Source of the DNA: DATFTE01 sp963802575
GTDB lineage: Bacteria; Acidobacteriota; Terriglobia; Terriglobales; Acidobacteriaceae
Direction of reading: 5' to 3'
Assembly (NCBI GenBank): GCA_963802575.1
Contig: CAWDJF010000006.1
Coordinates: 496,001 to 560,000 of the forward strand
Length of the DNA stretch: 64,000 nucleotides
The notes beneath the pieces were generated by a model. The model ran no database searches. It was not told the origin of the DNA and saw only the letters and a list, made by a program, of their open reading frames with translations. Positions 19,876-26,966 of the stretch are shown here, piece by piece (within the stretch, counting starts at the first letter, position 1; each line of letters begins with the position of its first letter). The position numbers and the translations under genes are program-made.

Positions 19876-21090
19876 TTACTCTCTGTTCAAGGGGGGAAGG
19901 TACGATGGTAACTCTATTGTCCATGCTCCGGGAGCGGGAGCGACTGCTCGGACTCTGCCTTCGGCAAGCTCGACAGGCAGGACGTACCTCTCGTCGGACT
20001 CGGCATCCGTCAGGGAATGAAGGAAGGTCACAGTTGGCTGGTTGCGTGCGCTCGGACGGTATTCGAAGATCACGTTCTTCAACCCACGGCGGGATGCCAA
20101 ATCCGCCAGAGCCGCCACCACCGCGTACTCCACTTGCTTTCCAAGTACAGGACAGCTCAAAGCCATCGCATCCACGACCAAAGAGCTGTCATGCACATGA
20201 TAAGCGACCAGACCGGAGGGCCCGTGATCGGAAAGGCGATCGGACACCGAGATCAGCAGGCATCTGGTGGGATCAAGTACTGCGTCGACCTCGGCATCGG
20301 ACAGATCGGGATTCTCTCCTGTCAGAGAAAACGCTGCGGCAGTGCGAAGCAGGCGATCCACGTGCGCGCGATCGCTATTTTCCCCGGGCGTCAGGCGAAT
20401 GCACACCTTAAGGCCAGCGAGGTAGGCAGCCAGTTCCGCCGATCCGCTGGGGTCCGTGGAGGGTTCCGTTTGCGTCTTCCCCTCGAAACCTCGCGCCACA
20501 TGTTGCCCCAAGATTTCGCCGAGCCGTTGCCATGCCTCCGGTGTGTAGGGAATCTGACCCAGCCGGTCTGAGCTGCGATCATTCGGATCCGCAGGCCAGG
20601 AAGTAGGCCAGCCAATCACCGTGACTTGTTTCAGATTCCGAATTCGAACAGCGAGAAGGTTGGTGTGGGTCCGGCAGAGGCTTTCGAGTTTGTATTTGTC
20701 CGCGATCCAGCCATCGGACGGGCAGGCGAGAAACCACACGGGCTTCCCGCGACGAGCCAGCGCTCCGAGTTGACTCGCGAATTCATCTACGCGGGTCCGC
20801 AGTGTTTGACGAACCTTCTCCGCGACCTCGGGAGAGAAAACGAAAGACGGAGCTTTCACGTCGTCGCGCAACCAATCTTCTACGCGCACGAGGACGATCG
20901 TCCCGATAACCTCGCCAGAATCAGATCCTAGGCCCAACATCGCCTCGGTCATCTGCGCGTACTGCGCAAATTGAAAATCGTCGGCGATGCCAGCGTTGCC
21001 CATCGAAGGCCGAAGGGTTTTAGCGAGAGGAGTACTGGTAAAACTGGAGGCTACCCGAAGAATCCTGTTCTGCATGGAAGCAACATTCAT
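19876..21090 (-). CDS. FkbH-family protein lacking the HAD domain (SGNH-like plus GNAT-like)
   Basis: 404 residues from the ATG at 21090 (a TTG at 21102 is also possible). Residues 40-200 match the N-terminal SGNH-like region of FkbH proteins (I-V-L-V-R-V-E-D-W-L, then R-L-G-Q-I-P-Y-T-P-E). Residues 222-375 match the C-terminal acetyltransferase-like region (A-A-F-S-L-T-G-E, S-V-S-D-R-L-S-D-H-G, S-C-P-V-L-G-K-Q-V-E, then S-A-R-N-Q-P-T). Between them only a 20-residue linker remains where the HAD phosphatase normally sits. Full-length FkbH proteins make glyceryl-ACP from 1,3-bisphosphoglycerate; without the HAD site this one should not dephosphorylate. It may complement the HAD-bearing but GNAT-less domain in the NRPS. 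It is the first gene of the inferred operon. Confidence 0.75.
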   Translation of the reverse strand: MNVASMQNRILRVASSFTSTPLAKTLRPSMGNAGIADDFQFAQYAQMTEAMLGLGSDSGEVIGTIVLVRVEDWLRDDVKAPSFVFSPEVAEKVRQTLRTRVDEFASQLGALARRGKPVWFLACPSDGWIADKYKLESLCRTHTNLLAVRIRNLKQVTVIGWPTSWPADPNDRSSDRLGQIPYTPEAWQRLGEILGQHVARGFEGKTQTEPSTDPSGSAELAAYLAGLKVCIRLTPGENSDRAHVDRLLRTAAAFSLTGENPDLSDAEVDAVLDPTRCLLISVSDRLSDHGPSGLVAYHVHDSSLVVDAMALSCPVLGKQVEYAVVAALADLASRRGLKNVIFEYRPSARNQPTVTFLHSLTDAESDERYVLPVELAEGRVRAVAPAPGAWTIELPSYLPPLNRE

Positions 21091-21123
21091 AGCAGACGAC
21101 AACGGAAGAATAGAAGAACAAAT

Positions 21124-21157
21124 TGGTGGACCTCGTCAGGATAGAACCGAGGACCTC
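21124..21157 (-). repeat. Degenerate copy of the tRNA-Ala 3' end (possible old attachment site)
   Basis: About 34 bp match the 3' end (CCA, acceptor strand, T arm) of the tRNA-Ala at 24246-24321 with four mismatches, in the same orientation. Beyond that the sequences diverge and no cloverleaf can be closed. A displaced tRNA 3' end on this side of the intact tRNA is the geometry left by tRNA-targeted integration. No integrase gene is visible in between. Confidence 0.55.
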
Positions 21158-21978
21158 GCCACACCACGTCGCTAGGCGAAGCGTATTTGAAACAGGGCCT
21201 CGCCTTCGCACTCAAGAGCGGCGATTCGTGCCCAAGTAACGACCATCCATCGGGACAATCGTTTAGCGTGTTGCGTTTGGATCGTTCTCTTTGAGTTAAG
21301 CACCGGTGAGGTCTGTGCGGTCACGAATTGACGTGGGTTACTCTGAAGACCCCGTCGTTCATCGTCGACCTGGATTTGCTAATCTACTCATTCGTAAGGG
21401 TTTGATGGATCGTACAGTAACCTGTAAGGTTGAGAGTCTTTTATCTCCTTGACCGGGATTTTTCAGACTATAGACTCTAAGGGCCTTGCCACGTCTTCGC
21501 GGATACCGGCACCCGGTGACACAACCTCGGACCACAATTCGCACACACCGCCAATGGATCACGCTGGTTGTCTGCTTTAGTGCGTTTTCGCTCGTCGTCC
21601 ACCTGACCCATCGCTTCTCTCAACGGCCAGTAGCGGAGCGCGTTTCGGTGATGTGCGGCTGCCCGCTGGAAGGGTGGCAATGTCTTCAACGTGATGCCCT
21701 GCACTGGGCCGCACCGCCACCGAAAGTAATCCCTCTTCCACACTTGGCGGTGGAACCACTCGCAGAGTGGAGCACGGAAATACCAGCCTTACAAATCCTG
21801 CCGGATGAGAGTCGCTTCAGTCGTCCCCCGCCATCCTGCTGATTTTTCTTCACTGATAGTTCTCACTCGCGTTCAACACGCGGGTCCCTGTGCTCTTGAT
21901 ATCCGGCTTGGCCGCTGGAAGCGAGATCCTCATTCTTCTTGCTTTCTTCACCACGCAACCGTCGATGTGTGTCATAAA

Positions 21979-21995
21979 ATATCGTTATACGATAT
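21979..21995. promoter_or_regulatory. Operator-like palindrome ATATCG-N5-CGATAT
   Basis: Perfect 6-bp arms around a 5-bp AT-only centre. Symmetry of this size is typical of dimeric repressor sites. It lies 264 bp before the haloperoxidase start and shares the inner CG and the 5-bp spacer with the palindrome at 22148. Confidence 0.5.
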
Positions 21996-22147
21996 AAATA
22001 TCTCATTTATTTTCAGTTAGATATGCACCTTTTTGTTCTTCGTGTCGCAGTATTTTGCACATCCAGTGCGAGATGAAGTCCAGCGCGCAACCGGGCTTCA
22101 GATTTTCGCCGTCGCCAAGTCATTCACCCTGCAGGAGTGAACTTGTT

Positions 22148-22168
22148 ATAGATCGGATCACGATCTAT
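22148..22168. promoter_or_regulatory. Operator-like palindrome ATAGATCG-N5-CGATCTAT
   Basis: Perfect 8-bp arms with a 5-bp centre, 90 bp before the haloperoxidase start. Similar in design to the site at 21979, so the two may bind the same regulator. No regulator gene is adjacent. Confidence 0.5.
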
Positions 22169-22258
22169 TTCATCGGATCTGGATCAGAACGTGCATGGTG
22201 AGAGCGCGACAAGTGATTTAGACCCCCCATCCCTAGAGAAAACTAAAAGGAGAGAATC

Positions 22259-24031
22259 ATGGATAAGACCCCCCGTGGAGGCATGCCATCAGGTTTTCCG
22301 GAAGACAACCCAACGACGATCCAATCACGCAAAATCGATTCAACCAGCCGCCGAAACTTTTTGACCAAGCTCGGCGCGGCTACGGTCGCGGCCGGTGTGA
22401 TCGGCAGCGTGCCCAAGGCGTTAGCCGAAGCGAGTGCGAGTTCAAATGGATCGGGCACATCGGCCAACGGCATCACGAATACAAGAGTTCAAAGGGCTCT
22501 AAGCCTCCGCATCGGTACGGCGACGAAGGACGCCGCACTTGGTCCGGCTCCGCAGCTGGGCAACGGCGACGAGCAGCTCTATAGCGACAAGTCTGGAAGC
22601 TACAGCAAGCCTCTGCTCCAGGATGGTATCTGCAAAGTTGATCTGACGGCGTGGGCCTCTTTCAAGAAAGCATTGCTGAGCGCCAAGAATAGTGACTATG
22701 AAGCGATCATCATTGGCGGAACGCGCACGTTAAACGGTCCCCAGGCGGCGTATGCGTTCGACCTGGAAGCTCTCGATTGCGTTCAGTGGGGCAATGCTCC
22801 AGCCAAGGGAGATCCACTGAGCCCACCGCTCGTGCCTCCTTTTGACACCGTCACGAGCGCATCCTACGGAGCCCAGTTGATCGAAATGTACTGGGCTTCG
22901 CTGTTGCGCGACGTTGCCTTCACGGACTACGGCACCAGCGCGACGGCTGCCTCGGCTGCTGCGGAGCTAACCGGGCAATCGACCTACCGTGGCCCGCGAG
23001 ACGGAAGCGGAAACGTGACAACCGGGCTGCTGTTCCGTGGCAACTTCCAAGGCGAGACGGTGGGGCCGTACGTGTCGCAACTCGCGATTACTCCCACCAG
23101 TTTCGGCCAGCAAGCAATTCCTATGCAATTCACCACCTACGTGCAGAACGTTGACTACATGACGGATCCGACCACGTTCCTGCAGGTGCAAAATGGAATC
23201 GACACCGGACTTCGCAACCAGAGCGATCCGACTCCGCGCTACCTGCACGATTTTCGTGGCTGGGCGGCCCTAACGCACGTCGACGGCCTGTATCAGGAAT
23301 ATTTGAATGCATTGTTAGCCCTAGGCACGTTCGGAGCGCCAACCAACCCCGGTAACCCGTATGTCGGATCCAGAACTCAGAACGCATTCTGCACCTGGGG
23401 TGGTCCCGATATTCAGCAGACGATCGCCGAAGTGGCCGCTCGGGCATTGCAGAAAGTGTGGTATCAGAAGTGGATCGTGCACCTGACCCATCGTCCCGAG
23501 TGGGGCGCAGGGTTGGTAAACCAACTCCTGACTGGCAGCCCGCTGCAGGCACAGCCGAACGCCAACGTTCTGAACTCCCAGGCCTTGGCGCAGAGCTTCA
23601 GCAAGTATGGAACGTATTTCCTGTCGCAGGCGTTCCCCGAAGGTTCGCCGGCTCACCCGTCGTATCCCACGGGTCACGGCACAGCGGGCGGCGCGGCCAT
23701 CACCGTGTTGAAGTTCTTCTTCGATGGCAATTGGGTGATCCCGAATCCTCAGATGCCGTCGAGTGATGGTCTATCCCTGCAGCCCTATACCGGTGGCGAC
23801 GCGGGTCAGATCACCGTGAACAGCGAACTTAACAAACTCTGCCGCAACACCAGCTTCGGCCATGGCGTGGGCGCGGGCATTCACTGGCGCACCGACACCG
23901 ACTACTCGATGCTGCTGGGCGAAGCGGTTGCTCTCAGCATGCTTCAGGACCGGGCCCATTGCTACAACGAGAAGTTCAGCGTCAAGATCACGAAGCTGGA
24001 CGGGACCATAGTGACAATCACTAACGAGTAG
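22259..24031 (+). CDS. Vanadium-dependent haloperoxidase (PAP2 superfamily), Tat-exported
   Basis: 590 residues. A twin-arginine signal (T-S-R-R-N-F-L-T-K-L near residues 29-38, followed by an Ala/Val-rich core) predicts export of a folded, cofactor-loaded protein. The vanadate/phosphate-binding site of the PAP2 fold is visible: K404 and R412 in K-W-I-V-H-L-T-H-R-P-E, the helix start S-Y-P-T-G-H-G-T-A-G with H473, and G-I-H-W-R-T-D with H541 and R543. These enzymes oxidise halides with hydrogen peroxide to halogenate organic compounds; the halide preference cannot be told. The start follows a strong Shine-Dalgarno (AAAAGGAGAGA). It stands alone between the NRPS cluster and tRNA-Ala. Whether it tailors the NRPS product is unknown, and export argues against direct tailoring. 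Confidence 0.9.
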   Translation: MDKTPRGGMPSGFPEDNPTTIQSRKIDSTSRRNFLTKLGAATVAAGVIGSVPKALAEASASSNGSGTSANGITNTRVQRALSLRIGTATKDAALGPAPQLGNGDEQLYSDKSGSYSKPLLQDGICKVDLTAWASFKKALLSAKNSDYEAIIIGGTRTLNGPQAAYAFDLEALDCVQWGNAPAKGDPLSPPLVPPFDTVTSASYGAQLIEMYWASLLRDVAFTDYGTSATAASAAAELTGQSTYRGPRDGSGNVTTGLLFRGNFQGETVGPYVSQLAITPTSFGQQAIPMQFTTYVQNVDYMTDPTTFLQVQNGIDTGLRNQSDPTPRYLHDFRGWAALTHVDGLYQEYLNALLALGTFGAPTNPGNPYVGSRTQNAFCTWGGPDIQQTIAEVAARALQKVWYQKWIVHLTHRPEWGAGLVNQLLTGSPLQAQPNANVLNSQALAQSFSKYGTYFLSQAFPEGSPAHPSYPTGHGTAGGAAITVLKFFFDGNWVIPNPQMPSSDGLSLQPYTGGDAGQITVNSELNKLCRNTSFGHGVGAGIHWRTDTDYSMLLGEAVALSMLQDRAHCYNEKFSVKITKLDGTIVTITNE

Positions 24032-24056
24032 GCGAGGTTCAAAGAGATATTGAGAT

Positions 24057-24086
24057 AGGGGCGGTTTGCACGCCTGACCGTCCCCT
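24057..24086 (+). terminator. Hairpin after the haloperoxidase gene
   Basis: AGGGG-CGGT and ACCG-T-CCCCT can pair around an 11-nt loop with one bulge, 25 bp past the stop. There is no T run after it, so it is a weak intrinsic terminator or a 3'-end stabilising structure. Confidence 0.4.
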
Positions 24087-24245
24087 GCAATTGATCGAGA
24101 GGAACACTCTACACGAGGTGTATAAACAGGGGGGTCCTGCTCCATCTGGTGTGGAGGCTCCTCTCGACTCGATTGCAGCGTCAGTCGAGCGTCAGTACGC
24201 TCGGCCTCGCGCAGCCAAGCAGTTTTCCATTGAGTGTTTGAGATT

Positions 24246-24321
24246 TGGTGGACCTGGTCGGGATCGAACCGACGACCTCTTCCATGCCATGGAAGCGCGC
24301 TCCCAGCTGCGCCACAGGCCC
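24246..24321 (-). tRNA. tRNA-Ala (anticodon GGC)
   Basis: 76 nt on the minus strand including an encoded CCA end. The acceptor stem GGGCCTG pairs with CAGGTCC (one G-U pair). The anticodon stem CTTCC/GGAAG encloses the loop ATGGCAT, giving anticodon GGC for GCC codons. The T arm GTCGG-TTCGATC-CCGAC is perfect. Its 3' end matches the decayed repeat at 21124. Confidence 0.95.
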
Positions 24322-24459
24322 ACTGTTCGGCGGGCAAACCTTGAAGATTCTTTCGAAAATCAATTCTCGCCTACCCGCGTAGGATAGTCAAACTCCGACG
24401 CTCCCATACATCCTGATTTGCGAAAAATGGGAAAATCAGTATGCTGTTCACGACATCGA

Positions 24460-25170
24460 ATGAACTTCACTTCCCTGCTCCGTCTCCGACGCCTATCCGC
24501 GTTGCCACTGCTGCTGGCGGCAGCGACTGCACAAACCGCGCCCAGTAACACAGCCCAGAATTCTCCTCCCGTTTCTTATTCCTCGATGAGCCAGTTGAAC
24601 CTGCTGCTTTCGCAACTCGAGCAGACGTCGCAGGCAACGCAGGCCGACCTCGCCAAGACACGAGTGGAGAAATGGAAGACAGATTCGAGCACCAAGCAGC
24701 AGGGTCTCGCGAACGTCGATTCAATCCAACGCAACTTGCAGAACGCGTTGCCGGAGATGATCGGCAACCTGCGCGCGAACCCCGAAGATCTCGCCGCGAC
24801 GTTCAAACTTTATCGCAACCTCGACGCTCTTTATGATGTCTTCGGATCGCTGGTGGAATCGGCTGGGGCCTTTGGATCGAAGGACGAATTCCAATCTCTG
24901 GAAAATGATTTAAGCGCGATGGAGCGTTCACGGCGTGCTTTCGCCGATCGTATGAACTCGCTCGCTACCGCCAAAGAAGCCGAACTGGCGCGCCTGCGAA
25001 CCGACCTGCACAATGCGCAAGCGGCAGTTCCAGTCACGCCGCCGAAGAAAACCATTGTCGACGACACTGAGCCACCCAAGAAAACACCCGCAAAGAAGAA
25101 GCCTGCGCCGAAGAAACCGAGCACGACGACCCCTCCGGCGCAGCCGCCTCCGCAGGCCCCGCCGCAATAG
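24460..25170 (+). CDS. Exported coiled-coil protein with Lys/Pro-rich tail, unknown function
   Basis: I start it at the ATG at 24460, which gives a clear signal peptide (M-N-F-T-S-L-L-R-L-R-R then L-P-L-L-L-A-A-A). The frame extends to 24418, but the extra residues do not fit. The mature protein is predicted to be mostly helical: residues about 50-180 are rich in Leu, Gln, Glu and Arg in a heptad-like pattern. The last 45 residues are a Lys/Pro/Thr-rich, repetitive and probably disordered tail (P-P-K-K-T, A-P-K-K-P and similar). Such tails can contact the cell wall or nucleic acid. I do not recognise a family. No operon partner is close. Confidence 0.8.
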   Translation: MNFTSLLRLRRLSALPLLLAAATAQTAPSNTAQNSPPVSYSSMSQLNLLLSQLEQTSQATQADLAKTRVEKWKTDSSTKQQGLANVDSIQRNLQNALPEMIGNLRANPEDLAATFKLYRNLDALYDVFGSLVESAGAFGSKDEFQSLENDLSAMERSRRAFADRMNSLATAKEAELARLRTDLHNAQAAVPVTPPKKTIVDDTEPPKKTPAKKKPAPKKPSTTTPPAQPPPQAPPQ

Positions 25171-25308
25171 ATCGGCTTCAGGCATCATGCTGCCGGAATC
25201 CCGTTTCACCCGACGCTTTCGTCGAATTTCCGGCGGAACACGGTCCTATGCCAGTCATGCCCTGAATTTCGCGCCCTTAACCTCCTGAAAGCACGTGAAT
25301 TCCTTTCT

Positions 25309-25337
25309 GGAACTCTAGACACCGTACCGGGGTCTAT
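25309..25337 (+). promoter_or_regulatory. Candidate ECF-type promoter for the sigma/anti-sigma operon
   Basis: GGAACT at 25309-25314 and GTCTAT at 25332-25337 are separated by 17 bp, matching the GGAAC/GTC pattern of many ECF sigma promoters. It lies about 90 bp before the sigma gene and could be autoregulated. A TATAAT at 25410-25415, 12 nt before the start codon, is an alternative housekeeping -10 box. Confidence 0.4.
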
Positions 25338-25427
25338 GTAGATAAGGCCTTATTTGAGTTCGGGCTTGGTGAGGTCATTTTCGGCCACCTCGGCGGCGCG
25401 AAATTTACCTATAATGGGGGTGACGCC

Positions 25428-26177
25428 ATGAGAGCTATGGCGGGAGCAATCACCTTGGGCGAACTGGCAAGCGCGTTAGGAATTCGGGCGGAAGAATCCG
25501 CAATTGTAGCCGAGCTGAAAGCCGGATCAGAAGAGGCCTACGCATGGCTCATCGGAGAGTTTCACCAGCCGATTTACAGCCTGGTGTATCGCATGGCCTC
25601 CGACCCAGCGGACGCGGCCGATACGACGCAGGAAGTATTCTTGAAAGTTTTTCGCGGGATGAAGCACTTCCACGGCGAATCAAGTCTCAAGACCTGGATT
25701 TACCGGATTGCCATTCATGAGGCTTCGAACCGCCGGCGCTGGTGGTTCCGGCACAAGTCGAAGGAGACTTCGATCGAACCGATGCCACTTGAGGGCGAAG
25801 CGGAAACGAGCATCGGCCTTAAAGACATGTTGGTGGATGACAGTGAATCGCCTTTCGATTGTGCCGTGCACGAAGAGGTTCGGGCCCGGGTGGAAGAGGA
25901 ACTGAGACAGGTGGCGGAACCCTACCGCACAACGGTCATCCTGCGCGATCTGGAAGAAATGTCGTACGACGAGATAGCGGAAATCACGGAGGTTTCACTC
26001 GGTACCGTGAAGTCGCGGCTCACGCGGGGACGCGAGGCATTGAAGCAGCGCCTGGTGCCCTTTATCCGCGAAGCCGGTAAGCAACTGGGATTGCAGGCCC
26101 CCGAGGAGCGCGAAAAGAAAGTACAGAGACGCTCCCGGACTTCTTCTGATGGCAGGCAAGTTGAGGTGATGTCATGA
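25428..26177 (+). CDS. RNA polymerase ECF sigma factor (RpoE-type)
   Basis: 249 residues. Region 2 spans about 40-105 (E-A-Y-A-W-L-I-G, D-A-A-D-T-T-Q-E-V-F-L-K-V-F, T-W-I-Y-R-I-A-I-H-E) and region 4 about 160-210 (Y-R-T-T-V-I-L-R-D-L-E-E-M-S-Y-D-E-I-A then T-V-K-S-R-L-T-R-G). The helix T-V-K-S-R-L is the -35 recognition motif. A 25-residue N-terminal extension and a basic C-terminal tail add to the usual 180-190 residues. Its last codons overlap the start of the anti-sigma gene by 4 bp (ATGA), showing translational coupling. A second ATG at 25437 is possible. Confidence 0.93.
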   Translation: MRAMAGAITLGELASALGIRAEESAIVAELKAGSEEAYAWLIGEFHQPIYSLVYRMASDPADAADTTQEVFLKVFRGMKHFHGESSLKTWIYRIAIHEASNRRRWWFRHKSKETSIEPMPLEGEAETSIGLKDMLVDDSESPFDCAVHEEVRARVEEELRQVAEPYRTTVILRDLEEMSYDEIAEITEVSLGTVKSRLTRGREALKQRLVPFIREAGKQLGLQAPEEREKKVQRRSRTSSDGRQVEVMS

Positions 26178-26839
26178 AGTGCGTCCAGGCCAAAACGTTG
26201 TTTTCACCCTATCTGGATGGCGCCGTGAGCGGTGCCCAGATGCACGTCCTGGCTCAGCATCTTGAGTCCTGCGCCGGATGCAACCGGGACTACGCTTTAT
26301 TGCAACAGACTCAGCAACTGCTCGCGAAAGCGGGACGCCGGAAGGCTCCGTCGGATTTGGCTTTGAATTTACGTCTGGCAATTTCTCGCGAGGCCGCGCA
26401 ACGCAGAGGATCTTACTGGCAGAGTGTTCGAGTCCGGATGGAGAACGCACTAAATGCGTTTGCGGTTCCCGTAACCGCGGGACTGGTTGCCGCCGTTGGC
26501 ATCTTCGCTTTTCTGATCGGATCGCTGGCGTTGCCGTTGCAGGCTGACAACGATGATGTGCCCTTGATGCTGTACACCGCGCCTCAATTGCAGCAGACGG
26601 CATTTGGCACCACGCTCGATTCCATTAACGACGACTCGCTGGTGATCGAAGCTTATGTGGACGAGAACGGTCGCGTGCAGGATTACCGCATCCTTTCCGA
26701 CTCCGCTCAGGCGAAAGAACTATTGCCACGGGTCAAGAACATGCTGATTTTCACGACGTTCCAGCCCGCCACTTCGATGGGACGTCCAACTTCGGGACGC
26801 GCGGTTTTGTCGTTCTCCAAGATCAGCGTGAAGGGATAG
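26174..26839 (+). CDS. Membrane anti-sigma factor: zinc finger plus TonB-like C-terminal domain
   Basis: 221 residues. The N-terminal 45 residues are a ZAS-type zinc-finger domain with H-L-E-S-C-A-G-C, expected to hold the adjacent sigma factor. One transmembrane helix follows at about 94-120 (V-T-A-G-L-V-A-A-V-G-I-F-A-F-L). The outside part (about 150-220) resembles the TonB/energy-transducer C-terminal fold: V-I-E-A-Y-V-D-E-N-G-R-V-Q-D, then F-Q-P-A-T-S-M-G-R-P-T-S-G-R-A-V-L-S-F. A periplasmic TonB-like sensor on an anti-sigma factor suggests signal input from an outer-membrane partner. Release probably needs proteolysis. Confidence 0.88.
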   Translation: MKCVQAKTLFSPYLDGAVSGAQMHVLAQHLESCAGCNRDYALLQQTQQLLAKAGRRKAPSDLALNLRLAISREAAQRRGSYWQSVRVRMENALNAFAVPVTAGLVAAVGIFAFLIGSLALPLQADNDDVPLMLYTAPQLQQTAFGTTLDSINDDSLVIEAYVDENGRVQDYRILSDSAQAKELLPRVKNMLIFTTFQPATSMGRPTSGRAVLSFSKISVKG

Positions 26840-26966
26840 AAGTAGTCGTCCCCGGCTGACTTGACAGCGGTGCATTGTGGTCCCTCTGGGTTTGACCCTC
26901 CGCTGGTAAAGCCCTTAAACTAAATCGGTAATCCGCAAAACATCTGACCTTAGCAGGAGGCTTTTC

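Larger units (their letters stand above)
21158..22258. other. Gene-poor region upstream of the haloperoxidase
   Basis: About 1.1 kb without a convincing gene. It holds two perfect palindromes (21979-21995 and 22148-22168), AT-rich stretches near 21970-22020, and a promoter-like pair TTGACC (21449) and TAGACT (21471) 16 bp apart. A 118-codon frame on the plus strand from a TTG at 21486 follows that promoter; it has one hydrophobic segment but no family I recognise, and I give it about 0.2 as a gene. The composition differs from the dense coding DNA on both sides. Confidence 0.6.

Noticed and set aside
21124..21200. A second functional tRNA
   Set aside because: Only the 3' 34 bp match tRNA-Ala; the 5' half cannot form a cloverleaf.
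21486..21842. 118-codon plus-strand frame in the gene-poor region
   Set aside because: A promoter-like pair precedes it, but the protein has odd composition and no recognisable family; evidence is too weak to call a gene.
24181..24363. 60-codon frame over the tRNA
   Set aside because: Spurious translation of tRNA-Ala sequence.
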